Below, one piece after another: positions 1-10,441 of a stretch of 14,882 nt of DNA. Each line of letters begins with the position of its first letter. Within the stretch, counting starts at the first letter, position 1. Under the pieces are notes generated by a model. It was not told where the DNA came from. It did not search any database and was given only the letters and a program-made list of their open reading frames with translations. Source of the DNA: Parastagonospora avenae f. sp. tritici 18332-5 (Eukaryota; Ascomycota; Dothideomycetes; Pleosporales; Phaeosphaeriaceae); assembly GCA_022559985.1 (NCBI GenBank), contig JAFJTR010000194.1:1-14882 (forward strand). Reading direction: 5' to 3'. The position numbers and the translations under genes were made by a program.

Positions 1-1
1 C

Positions 2-469
2 GATCCGGGAAACGTCCTTGCGTACCTGGAGCACGATGGAGGACACTGGCTGGTGGACGCCGAAGCCTCACGTCGACCGAAGCCAATTTTGCTGTCATCC
101 TTTGGCACTACCTACCGACCTTCGAAGGCACCGCGACCAGATCAGAGAGTCGATGCTCAGATAGCCCACCAGATGTGGGGTCATCCTGGCAAGAAAGCAA
201 TCGAAAAGCTTATGTCGAATGTTGATGGACTTGTCGTTAAAGGCAACACTGACGAGTTCTGTACTGTCTGTACAGAGTCTAAGTTGACAAAGCAGATCTC
301 TCGACGACAGCAGGAGGATCAAGCCCAAAAGCCCTTCTATCGAATCTCTGTTGATATCATTCAGCTGGTACCACAAGGAGAAGCCTGCCTGAATGGCGAT
401 CGATGGGCTGGACACTCTGTCGATCAATACTCCAAGTGGCACAAAGTCTCCACTTTCCCTCACCGATGA
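2..469 (+). pseudogene. Ty1/copia pol relic: GAG-pre-integrase and start of integrase (partial)
   Basis: The frame is open from base 2, so the element runs off the left edge, and it ends at a TGA at 467-469 (about 155 residues). It contains a GAG-pre-integrase/zinc-binding segment (HQMWGH around residue 55, then CTVC) followed by the start of an integrase core (FYRISVDIIQL, then DQYSKWHKVSTF). These give the first two acidic positions expected of a copia integrase. The third catalytic residue (Glu) and the rest of the core are missing. Reading continues, shifted by one frame, in the next entry. It is a dead retrotransposon fragment. The copia assignment rests on the order GAG-pre-integrase then integrase and on motif style; I could not run a search. 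Confidence 0.72.
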
Positions 470-1211
470 TCATTGGCGCTATCAACGTGAGCAAGGACCT
501 TCGGTGTCTTTATCCCCCAGGCCGCACCAGTCTGTTCTTGAGCCACTTATTGCTCAAACAAGAGGTGCGCCGAGGAAGAACGAAGCATCCACTCGCAGAG
601 ACCCCTCAGCTTTCGAACGGCCTGTGCCGCCTTCTATTCCTCGCTTTCAACCTGACTGTCAACACAAGGGCTAAACACTTGCTGAGGCTCTGCAGCAAGT
701 CAGCACTTCTACCACTGTTTCAATTCCTACATCTGCACCAGGTACAGGTCCTGCAACCACCTGCATATCTGTATCAATTCCAGCACCAGCTCCTTTACCT
801 TCTCTTACATCTCCTCTTTCATCTCCCCCTGTAGCTGTCGCTGTGTTAGTAACTATGGCTTCGCCTCTTGTTTGGCAACCTCTAACATTAGATGAATTCC
901 TAGCCGACATTGAAGGCCGAAGACCTCAGCCTGTTCTATATCAGTGCAACGATATGATGTCGGCTACCAACTTTCTGGCAGAGACAGGGCAAGAGGAGGA
1001 CCCTGCGGAGCTGGTCGAAGCGCGGAATATGGCTCTCGCCAAGCAAGGAATTTTCGCTTCCTGCACACCAACTATGGCGTGGAACTATCATTTTGGAGAC
1101 ATGGAGGCGTTCTACTCTGAGAGATTCGCGCAAGTTGATGCGCAGAATGCACTTAGTAAGCCTCAGGATGAGCCTACACAGCGTCCCAAGTGTAAGGGTG
1201 CGATGGATTGA
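470..1211 (+). pseudogene. Continuation of copia pol relic: Pro/Ser/Thr-rich linker upstream of the lost reverse transcriptase
   Basis: This shifted frame is open apart from one TAA at 672-674 and ends at a TGA at 1209-1211. The first part is basic and Pro-rich. From about 680 to 840 it is strongly Ser/Thr/Pro/Ala-rich, as in the variable linker between integrase and reverse transcriptase of copia polyproteins. The stretch 855-1211 is acidic and globular-looking and ends near PTQRPKCKGAMD. That resembles the lead-in to a copia RT domain, but no RT motif such as YVDD follows. The one-frame shift near 470, the internal stop and the missing integrase and RT cores mark it as a relic. It could instead be a chimera of two elements. 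The linker identity is inference from position and composition. Confidence 0.5.
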
Positions 1212-2065
1212 CCATAAGTGCAAGGTAAACGGTGATGAATTCGATAGAGAAGCTACACTACACCTGCGCTGAGTTTATGTATCGCGTAGTGCTAGGTTCG
1301 AGAAACTTCCAGAGGTTCCTAGAGCGCCGATGAAGGTCCGAGGGTTCCATCCAACAACACCCTAACAAAGGCTACAAGCCGAGTACTACTAATTAGGGCT
1401 TCAGCCTCTTACACCAAGCGAGCAGCAGCAGCAATGGCTTCAGAGGCTTGGAAGGATCTTGGCCCGCGGAAGAGATCTCGACGACACTAGAAGCGAACTG
1501 CAATGGAACACAGTAGCTACTACAAATCTACTAAGGCAGCTAAATGTTGTTCTTCATATGCGGTAATTAACTTATGCGCTAGTAGATATATAGTTAGCGT
1601 TGGGGACAAATCTCATCTTGGGGACAAATCTCAAAACCTTGGGGACAAATCTCAGCAGCCTAGGACTATTAGATCATAAAATACGGCCAATGTTTCTCAA
1701 TACTAGAAGGGCACGGAGAAACTCTCAGAGCAAGGTTTTATAGTTGCTGATCGCGATGAGACTCAAAATATACGGTCCTCATGATCATAACTCTATTTTC
1801 TGTCCTCCGAAATATCAACTGGTCCCATCAGAATATTAGAAGCAGGGGTAGGAAGAAAGGCGGGGTTTGAACAGCGCGTACGAAATGATCAACAGCGTCA
1901 ACGATGTCACGAAGATCACGCCCATAAGCTAGTATAAGGATAAGTAAATGCTATAGAACTAGTTATAACATTCTTAGGACGAAGCTCTTGCGATAGAACG
2001 ATATTCCGAGTTTTTAGTACAAAAGTGTCTCGCTACCTTGTGAGTCTCGCTTCGCAGTGGGTGAC
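1212..2065. other. Gene-free, repeat-bearing transposon-flank DNA
   Basis: No intact gene is visible. Frame 1 from 1201 to about 1550 reads like degenerate coding sequence with several TGA/TAA stops, including a Gln-rich then Leu-rich stretch at about 1393-1548. I cannot assign it to a family. The 16-bp triplet repeat lies at 1600-1654. From 1660 to 2065 I see nothing recognisable. Confidence 0.5.
1600..1654 (+). repeat. Three direct copies of a 16-bp unit, TTGGGGACAAATCTCA
   Basis: Identical copies of TTGGGGACAAATCTCA occupy 1600-1615, 1618-1633 and 1639-1654, separated by 2 and 5 bases (offsets 18 and 21). I found no further copy and no inverted copy elsewhere in the window. Identical units with unequal spacers look more like binding-site iterons or the subterminal repeats of a DNA transposon than a simple microsatellite. 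The function is unknown. Confidence 0.9.
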
Positions 2066-2070
2066 GTTAC

Positions 2071-2472
2071 TGTAAGAGGGCAAAGGTTGTAGGCGTAAGA
2101 CAGTGCACAAATAAACAAGTAGATCGCAGAGCAAGAAGTAGTATTGTACTTAGACGAATCACTGCTGAAACTGTAGTGATTCCGTCCAGACTAAATAGAC
2201 CAGGGCTGCCAAGGCCTAGGTGACTTAGTGTCGCGGTGTAGAAAACGCGCATATGCAGAAGGATTGAAGGATTGAACTGAGGTTATATTGGGTGAGGCTA
2301 CGAGCAGTATATATACATGGGTAGCTGTAAACAGCGCTAGTGCAGGAAAGGCAGCGTCGTCTCATCAGAGGTGAGGTGCCACTGCACGTGAGGCAGGAGA
2401 TGCCCTCAACCGTGACACTTAGCGCCGTCCCAGGGTACCTCGTCCCGTGACGAAACGTCCCAAGTCCTGACA
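2071..2472 (-). mobile_element. Solo LTR (402 bp) with 5-bp target-site duplication
   Basis: On the minus strand the element starts TGTCAGGACTTGG at 2472 and ends CTCTTACA at 2071, giving the canonical TG...CA termini. It is flanked by a perfect direct repeat, GTTAC, at 2066-2070 and 2473-2477. I prefer the minus orientation because TGTCAGG is a common fungal LTR start and a TATA-like GTATATATAC lies at about 2309-2318, in a plausible promoter position. No internal retroelement sequence or second LTR is attached, so this is most simply a solo LTR left by LTR-LTR recombination. A perfect 7-bp inverted repeat (AATCACT at 2157-2163, AGTGATT at 2175-2181) lies inside. The superfamily (gypsy or copia) is not decided. 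Confidence 0.75.
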
Positions 2473-2477
2473 GTTAC

Positions 2478-2953
2478 ACTCGTTTTGTGCTTTAGTGTTT
2501 CGAAACCACAACGGTCGCTAATCACCATGCGCAATGCAAGATTAAGCTATACTTGATATTCGCCCGATTGCCTCTTCTAGTGACAAAAAGCGTCGACCGC
2601 TGGTCTACAGGTTGAATTATCCCCATCCTTACTGTCTGTCGACTCGAATATGTCGAGTGCCCGTCGGCCCGCAGCATCAATACACCGATCTAAGTTCTGG
2701 GTGCTCTCAGAGCTGCTCCACTAACAATTACTGGCTTATAGTCCAGACAGCCAGAAGTACTTCGCATCTGTTGTGTAGTATTAGCATACTTCAAAAGTAC
2801 TTGAATGATCACCGGAAAACGTACCGTTGCCCAGCGGAACCATATTCCACGATCCAAATTGCACGTTTGAGGCTTTTCGGGCATTATTCTTGTCATTGCG
2901 TGGACTGCCCCAGTCCGAGTCTATTGAAGTACCTATGGGCATGCCGGATTGAA
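2478..2953. other. Non-coding DNA at the 3' end of the chitinase gene
   Basis: Open frames here lack recognisable protein character and are mostly antisense reading. The part nearest 2953 should contain the 3' UTR and polyadenylation region of the minus-strand chitinase gene. No clear terminator motif could be fixed by eye. Confidence 0.5.
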
Positions 2954-5900
2954 TCAGATAATTTGCGTTGTGTCGATCCACTCTGGCAGTCTTTCCAAGT
3001 ACGTTTCCAAGCTGCTTAATGCGTCGAGGACAGTCTGGCTTTCGTCGTCCGTTCTGAACGCCCACCATTGCCTCAGTTCTCTGATTGCCCCCTCGCACCA
3101 ATTCCTGTATTTCTTCACGAACCAGTCGCCGTAGAGATCTTTTATCCACTCCGACCAGAAGTCAGCTATTGTCGTTGGCTCATTGGGGTGAGCTGCATTC
3201 CAGAGCGTCTGAGAATGCGCAAATTGGGCGTGGATGCCGTTCGCGATTGCGGCTAGGTTTCCGTTGACGTTTGGTACGGCCAGACGATTCAGGTAAAGAA
3301 GTGTCGCAATTGTACCTCTGATCGCAGCGAGCACCTGCTCCGCATCCTCGAAGGTCATGCCTTTAGTATAGGCCTCCAACTTGTCACGATTCAAAGGGTC
3401 ATTGTTCTTCATGATCTATTTAGGGACAAAACATATTAGCTCCCAGATCAAGTGTGATTTTGTTCTATAGGCAAGATGTGGTGGGCAGGTACTTACCGGC
3501 GTTTTGTACCTGTGAATACCTTCCTCAAGACCTACAGCAAACACCATGTTCGTCCTAGTCCCTATGACCTCCATAACGCGTCCGTATACAAATCGTAGTC
3601 CTGAGTCTGTACTGGGGTCGCCGACTCCTGGTAGTGGCGGTGCGTTCTGGAGTACGGGCGCGGTCCGTGCTTGGACAAAATACGAGATTACCACCCGTCC
3701 AGTTGTCGCGGTAGCGCCGCTGCGGAGTCTATCATCGAAAATAAGTATCTGGTATCAATCAAAAGAAGCTAAAGGCTACTCACAGGCCTCGTGAAGCATC
3801 TTCCAGGAAACGTCCAATGAGATGAGCATCAATGATATGCTCGACTTGAGAATTGTAAGCGGACGCAACTTCTATCAAAGATTAATATTGCTAGCGTACC
3901 TTGAATGCGCCTTTCAGAAGGGAGCTGATAGTGCGCAATACGCGGATTGCCACAGTCATCAACGTCATCATAATCAAGGACCTCGTCCATGGCTGGAATT
4001 TCTCCTCTCATCTCATTGAAAGATTGATGCTGATTATTGTTAGTTTTCTGTGAAATAAGCCGTATTCTTGTGACTTACGGCTGGTAGAGTTATCGTGATC
4101 GTCTCGCGTGTTCCATCAGCTCCCTCAAGTCTCGCCGTGTACGAACGAAGCCTCTTCTCGAGAACAACAAGGTCTCTAGGAAGGTGCTTAGTCTCTTGCT
4201 TCCCAGGATGGTGATGACGATGAAGATGACGATGGCGATGGCCATGATCGAAGGTCTCTGAGGGTGAAACAGTTTCGCCGCGTCGCTCCAGCGCATCATC
4301 GTCGCACAATTCCCCTGTGCAGGGAACATCTCTGCAAACAATTGTTTTCTTACTTCCATTCGAAGCGCGGGCGTTCCAGTGGTTGAGATTGCACTTGATC
4401 TTTTCAGCCAGTGCGATAGGCCCATGTGATGTATACACATAGAGACTTTGTGCGTACTTGCGGAAGGATGGAAAATGCAGGTGGCTGAATTTGTCACCCA
4501 TAGCTTTATTCCAAATCTCCTCCATCGTATCGAGCATTGCACCTCCACCGCCATTCGAAAGCAGCACAAGCAACATCTGCCCAGTAATGTCATATGGCCA
4601 TTTCTCTTTCCTCTTGATCAATGACGGGGAGCTGCGTTTTGTGAAAGGCTCGGGAACGGCGCATCTCGGGTTCTTCAGGTATTCCTCAAGAGCGTCCCGA
4701 TACTCATCTAGTTTTGGATTCTCGACTTGAATGACGTCCACCATGTTTGGTACACAGCAGAGGGCTTTAGAAGATAATTGGGCGCAATCTTTGTGATATG
4801 CCATGGCTACGCGTACGCGATTGTTTGGACACCCACTAAGGCACCAATTCTTTGGCGCTCCAGAAGGCATAGTACCAACTCCGCCGTACCAGAGACAGTC
4901 CGAAAATCTTTCTTTCTTGTTACTGCTATCGTAGCAGAATTTTCGTTCCTCTGGTGGATCTTTTGGCAGAACGTGTCCTTTATAATAAGCGTTGCAGACA
5001 GCTCCCCCGCTTCCCGAGTTTGACGATGCCAGAAGATCGGTTTTCTTTGAGTCTGTCACTGGACAAGATGAGGTTTCTTCGCACATTGGGTACTTTCCCC
5101 ATTCCCCTTTGGCGTAAAGCGCCATGCTTTTGAGGCCTTGGAAATCGCAGCAGGCTGACTGGTAGGAGGTTGCACTCTTGCAATTTTTGTTGTATGAACC
5201 AACCTCAACCATGTTTTGCGGACACGTCGGATCACAGTTTCCGTTAATCTGCGTGTACCAGCCACATGTAGGGCGCGACATTTCCGATGGACAACAGAAA
5301 TTGTGAACACCCTTTGGACCACAGGTAGACTCGTCGTACATGTATTCGTCTGCCTTGCCTCTAGGATCACTGCGCTTTATGTGAATCCATCCGGTCGGGC
5401 AGCCTGTCTAAGTGTTAGTAGGTTGCTGTGACCGCAAGCATAATGAATGGTATCCTTACTTTCTCCACAATTTGTCCATTTGCACTGGCTGACTGCAATC
5501 TCTTGATTCTCGAAAGCATTGCCGATGCCATCAGTCATGGGGAGCGATGTGATCTTACGATTCGCCGCCTTAGCTAAAGCTTTGTGATACTTAGCGTCTT
5601 GAGTGTCGTGGCTGATCGCCCAAACCATCAAACCTCCTAGGCACAAAGTTTGTGCGTATTCTGATTTCATCATGAGAGTTTCTTCGTCGTCATACGCAAT
5701 CCACTGATTGCCCCACTTGGCTACCTTGGCTGCTTCCTTCTTGTACAGCACTGGATTGACACTGTTTTCTTCCACAAGTTCATCGATCTCGGAGTTCAGA
5801 AGAATGCCGACTTCTTTACTGCATTTCCCCCTCTGACCACCAGACTCATACGTGCACCCTGGCGTACTGCATGACGCGGTCGTCATAGTGAAACTGCGGC

Positions 5901-7101
5901 CATAGAAGGCAAGCCCCAAAACAGCTTTCCCGGGGTCAATGTCGTTTCTCCAGAGTAAGTCGAGCGCGGCATCGATTTCAGTCAAGTTGGTATGTGAGTT
6001 AAGGAAAGCGCCAGTGAACTTGTTGCCTTTATCCCACGTTCCATGGATGTCGTATGACATAATGTTGAACCAGTCGACGCTCTTTGCAAGATTGGTTATG
6101 TCGAAGTTTTGAAGGTACCAGTATGACGCGGGCAGAGTAATTGTCAGTCCTTTGCTGGCAGCAGAAAGTGTGTCCTTTAATCGTGCCATGAATTTAGGGA
6201 AGTTGTCAAAGTCAACTTCTCTTCCGGAACGATCACTGGCCTTTGGATACTCCCAGTCCAAATCAATGCCATCAAAGCCGTATGTTGACATAAATGACAA
6301 CAGTGACTCCATGAATACTTTCTGTCTTGGTACCGAGGCAGAAAGGTCAGAGAATGTCGTGGCCGTTGGCCCTGGATCGTTGAATGCCCAGCCACCCACA
6401 GCAATGTATACCTTCAGGCCCGGGTCTCTCTGCTTCAGAAGCATCAGACGCTTGTAAAGATTCACGTCGTCAGGAGAAGAAGGAGCAATCTTGAACGTCT
6501 TTGGATCGATGATTGCAAAAGCAAAGTTGATGTGCGAATAGATGCCAATGGGAATCTGTTCTGGCCAGAACACATTGCAAGGCCGGGTTTGAGCCCAGCC
6601 TTCGTAGTATCCGACGACACGAGCGTTACCATTGTCTTTGGAACATGTCTTATGAGGGACCTTCTTGTCGCCACAGAACTCTTTGGTGGTCTATGAGCTA
6701 GGTAAGTGGACGTTCACGAGATTCCAATACTAATATGAAAAGCAAGTTCAAACATATCCAAAAGAGAAGATAGAGACTTACACCACAGTAGCCGTGTTCT
6801 GAGCAACAAACGTTCAGAGGGCATTTGTCTTTCTGTGCCCATTCCGACCCGAACCCAGGATTGCACTCTGATTTTCGACCACAATCTCCTTTGCAGGTTG
6901 AACCACAGACTGCATCGTCAGTTAATATAAACCACTCAACAAACATTTATTAACCTTACATTTAGGACCGAAGCCACACCATCCGCTTTCACTGCAGCAA
7001 CCTTCTTTACATGGCCCATCGACACATCTCTTGTCTTCATCTTGAGCGAGAATCAATACAGCGAGTAGAAGTATAACAAGCAAAACTCGAATGCGCGACA
7101 T
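2954..7101 (-). CDS. Killer-toxin-like GH18 chitinase with two ChtBD1 domains and a long C-terminal extension
   Basis: Eight exons, complement(2954..3415, 3497..3728, 3784..3844, 3900..4029, 4079..5403, 5460..6690, 6782..6909, 6960..7101), sum to 3711 nt, an in-frame 1236-residue protein. The introns are 81, 55, 55, 49, 56, 91 and 50 nt; most show a GTAAGT-like donor and several a CTAAC or CTTAC branch site. The ATG at 7101 opens a clear signal peptide (about residues 1-19, cleavage near ILA/Q) with KR at 24-25. Two hevein-like chitin-binding (ChtBD1) domains follow at about 26-57 and 63-107. The GH18 barrel spans about 114-470, with the AVGGW strand at 187-191, the catalytic DGIDLDWE at 230-237 (acid/base Glu237), MSYD at 301-304 and the C-terminal MVWAI. 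All catalytic residues are present, so it should hydrolyse chitin outside the cell. Three Cys-rich repeats lie at about 493-538, 547-586 and 670-717. Dibasic sites occur at 756-757, 764-765, 874-875 and 917-918, with a His-rich run at 887-899. The last 320 residues are unassigned. The architecture matches subgroup C fungal chitinases, though no LysM module is inside this protein. The neighbouring LysM genes fit that family's known context. Confidence 0.88.
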
Positions 7102-9022
7102 GGCTCGGAATTCAGAACAAATAACTTTTTAATCGATACTGATGTTGGTACAGACAGCTTGAACGCAAAACGCAGAGCTGTTCAATGGAGAAGGATTTCT
7201 GGTAAACCACCAGTACTCGTTCGACAGATACTCGGGGCGAGTGAACACTGTCCTGATTGCTGATCCATCACACGGCAAGGAATGCACCAACATTGTCTAG
7301 GCGTTCTGGAGGAAAAAGAACGGGGCTCAACAAATCAGAGCGCTTTCCTGTCAGGCAGTACAGCCCTACTCCGCTAGGTGAAGAAACCGGCGAGACTTTT
7401 TCAGACATGGGTACGAAGCGGAGCACCTGGACAGCAAAGTGAGACTAGTTGCCGAACACGATTCCAAAACTGGTAGCTTGAGCGCAACCTGAGAGTGGGC
7501 CAACGTGACGATGGGCGCATTCGCGATCATTCTGACTCGACCTTCCAGGGGAAGCAGGCGGTTGATCATGTGGGTTCTTAACGGGGTAAACAAACGCCAA
7601 GTCACGTCACAGCTTCTTCTTAAGCGGCTCAGGTATCGCTATATGGCGCCGAGTCTATGCCATACTCTTGTAGGATAAACCGCTCGGAGATAGGTAGCCT
7701 AAAAACGTTACTTTCGAACCTCCAAAATAAACCCAACACCTTACTGTAAGCAGTTGGGGTAGTAATTGTATTGATTTGTAGTGTTCTGGACTGAGATGTC
7801 CGTGATCTAAGCTTATATACACGAAGTGGTGGGCTGATTGGCTGGTGGATAATCCACGTGACCGTGCAAGGTGCCCTAGGCTTACACTTACATAAGAGTG
7901 CTAGCGATTGATTGACGCCGGGCGTTGAAGGTTTTCGATCATTGCCAAAAACAGGGATGCGAGCCGCCCACGGGCCGGTTGGAGACCCTGCAGTGGTGGC
8001 CCGACCCTCCCGCACCAATGGTGGGTGGCCTCGAATTCATACCTCACTAAAAACTGCGCCGCATTCTTGCGTCGGCGGCGAGAGGATTTTGAAATTGTTC
8101 TCACTACCGACTTCTCCACTTTGCGGCTCATCATCCCTGCAGACCAGGAGCAGGTGTCGTCGGAAAACACTGCCTATGCTAACTTCCATGCAGGGAGAAG
8201 TGGGCCGTGGCTGCATTGTTGATAGCCTCTTTCCTTGGTGTGAGTATTGAAAATTCAGCAGCTGCACTCCAGTGGCACAGTTTTGGTCAGTACATTCGAG
8301 ATGTTCGAGTGATTTTGCCCCAACTGAAGCGAAGCAAGTGGGCAATCCTTTCGGCATCATCCATTTTCGAATGGTAGCTTTTGAAATTCGCTTCTCAATT
8401 TTTATCATGGGGCTTGCAATCATAAGCTTGATTCTGCTGGAAGGGTACTCTTTTACCTACGTTTACCTGCAAATGCTTTCAACATACAACGTACCTAATG
8501 TCTAGGCACTTTACCGTATGGATGTACTCCGGTGTGACAGCACGCGATACGTACGGAAGCTAGCGCATTGGCCACCCATGGAAAGCTCAGTGTGTTAAAT
8601 CATCTCTGTATTGCTTGGCACACGGGTAAGCTCACCTTGCCTCGGCATAGTAACCTTGGAAGGTTTCACAAGTCCTGCTACTGTAGCATCATGTACCTAC
8701 CTTCTCTTAGGCGTCCAGTAGATTCATGCAAGCGAGTCCAGCTAGTCGTTGGTCTAGTGTTCTCGCCCTACCTAGCTTCCAAGGTTGGCAAGAGCAAGTG
8801 GAGTCGCGAAGTTGGGCATCTCGGGCGAGGTGTTGGTCTATTACACCGGGAGTCACTGCTTCTGCACCGTTCTCCCGCCGGAACTACATCCAATGATACC
8901 ACACCCGTCTCGGTCTTCATGTTTTGTGGATAGTTCATAGCCTTCCTGTCCATGGCAAGTGCAGCCTTCATCATTGACAAACGCAAGCAAACAGTCATCC
9001 GCTTGTCATCGACATCTTCTCT
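7102..9022. promoter_or_regulatory. Divergent intergenic region between chitinase and LysM genes
   Basis: This 1.9-kb gap contains the 5' regions of two divergent genes, the minus-strand chitinase and the plus-strand LysM gene. Open frames inside it look non-coding. Visible landmarks are a CACGTG palindrome at 7855-7860, a TTATATAC TATA-like run near 7812-7819, and an 11-bp inverted repeat (AACCTTGGAAG at 8652-8662, CTTCCAAGGTT at 8776-8786). It is long enough for two separate promoters, so co-regulation is possible but not shown. Confidence 0.45.
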
Positions 9023-10441
9023 ATGATTCGCTTTACCATACTTTCGACGGCACTCTTCCTTAGCCTAAGCCCCAGTCAGCTTGTCGATGCACAATTCTCG
9101 ATCTATGATGATTCTTCCTTCCTAGATGCCGCCTTGGGCGAAAGCTGCATCGAGGCCCTGATGGCGCCAATCGACTGCTCGCCTTATGTTCAAACATTCC
9201 AACGACTATCCTATCGTGGCGATCTGGATGTAGCTCTGACGGATAGCATTTGTACCGCTGGCTGCTCGTACTCCCTGAAGACATGGTTTGATACTGTCAG
9301 TGTTCGTTGCGTCGGAAAAACCGTCAGTGGAGGTATTCCTAATAGATATGGTGGATACATGTGGGCTGGATACAACGAGACGTGTGTAAAGGATCCTCGG
9401 CCCCCTCGCGCATACTGTAATAGTACGTATACCTTTTGAAATCGGTACTTATTGGTATGCATACGCTAACAGACCGGCAATGAAGACGTGATTGCAAACT
9501 TCACCCAAGTAGCAAGCGTTCAAGATATGCCACGTGCACAGTTATGTCATACATGCAACGTTCGTCGGCTCGCAACGATGCAGTCATCGCAATACTCGAT
9601 TTACGACGAAAATTACAAGGAGCAATTAGAGTACATCTATGCACAATGTAAACTCACGGGCCCGACCGCAATTCCCGAACCTCTCGACCCGGTACAGCCT
9701 GCGCCACCGTCATTTTGTTTGAGCAACAAAAAATACACAACGCAACAAGCCGACACGTGTGGGTCGATAGCCAGCAGTAATAGTGTGTCTGCAGCAGGTG
9801 TGTACATGGGAAACCAAGATCTACTAAAGGACTGCGCAAATGTCATTCCCGGGTTGAGTGTCTGTCTGCCTTTGACATGCGTAACGCATGAGCTACAGCA
9901 GTCGGAGACATGCTTCTCTATCGAAAGATCACTAGGCCTGGAAGATGGGATGATTCGGCAATTCAACTCATGGCTGGACGCTGGATGCACAAACTTGCAA
10001 ACTGCGACGGACTTCTATGGAAAGACAATTTGTGTTTCTCCTCAAGGCGGCGAATTCAAAAACCCAGACAAGCCAACAGTTCCGAATCCTACACCAGGTA
10101 AAGCAGATGGCTATACGAAACAAAAGGTAGCGCCGCCACTTGATGCTACGGTAGCTCAAGGTACGACGATGCAATGTGGAAAATGGCATGTGGTTGTCGC
10201 AGAAGACACATGCGTCAAGATCTGTCTAATCAACGGCATCGACACGAACTTGTTCCACGAGGCAAACCCCTCACTAGCTGCTGGAGCGGGTTGCGATCAG
10301 TCATTGAAGGAACAGAGTGCTTATTGCGCCGGTCCAACATATGATTGGAAGACCACTCCTGACACATCCTCTCCTCAACCTGGCACAAGCTCTCTTGTAT
10401 CCAGCACAACCTCACCTATATCAACTACATCATCTTCTTAG
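9023..10441 (+). CDS. Secreted LysM-domain protein (three divergent LysM modules)
   Basis: Two exons, 9023..9422 and 9486..10441, give 451 residues. The 63-nt intron has donor GTACGT and a CTAAC branch just before the acceptor. I used the AAG ending at 9485: the nearer CAG sits almost on the branch site and would put a stop in frame. The signal peptide is about residues 1-23 (cleavage VDA/Q). A conserved-looking N-terminal region with paired Cys (about 40-205) precedes three LysM-like modules: about 211-262 (starting FCLSNKKYTTQQADTC), 264-318 (with FNSWLDAGCTNL) and 364-414 (starting QCGKWHVVVAEDTC). The tail is Ser/Thr/Pro-rich and lacks a hydrophobic GPI signal, so the product should be released or wall-associated. 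LysM binds chitin and N-acetylglucosamine oligomers. The first two modules depart from the strict consensus, so binding strength is uncertain. The gene is divergent from the chitinase, which supports a shared chitin-related role, either wall protection or masking of fragments from a host. Confidence 0.83.

Noticed and set aside
1350..1356. TCCAACA as the end of a copia LTR
   Set aside because: The motif alone is too short, and no matching TGTTGGA start or duplicated flank was found.
3416..3500. Continuation of the chitinase frame past GTAAGT at 3496
   Set aside because: Reading through reaches a stop, while splicing 3416-3496 joins two frames with matching phase and continuous protein character.
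3729..3783. A shorter 35-nt intron using the CAG at 3749-3751, giving a longer exon
   Set aside because: It is too short for a fungal intron and breaks the reading phase. The 55-nt intron keeps frame.
7629..8250. Several overlapping open frames on both strands, up to 129 codons
   Set aside because: They overlap one another in different frames with no protein-like features, as expected by chance in GC-balanced DNA.
8652..8786. An 11-bp inverted repeat 113 bp apart as a MITE
   Set aside because: No target-site duplication and no extended terminal similarity. It may be chance.
8568..8933. Plus-strand open frame of 121 codons in the divergent intergenic region
   Set aside because: No motif, signal peptide or coherent composition. 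It lies in promoter DNA between two well-supported genes and looks like chance reading.
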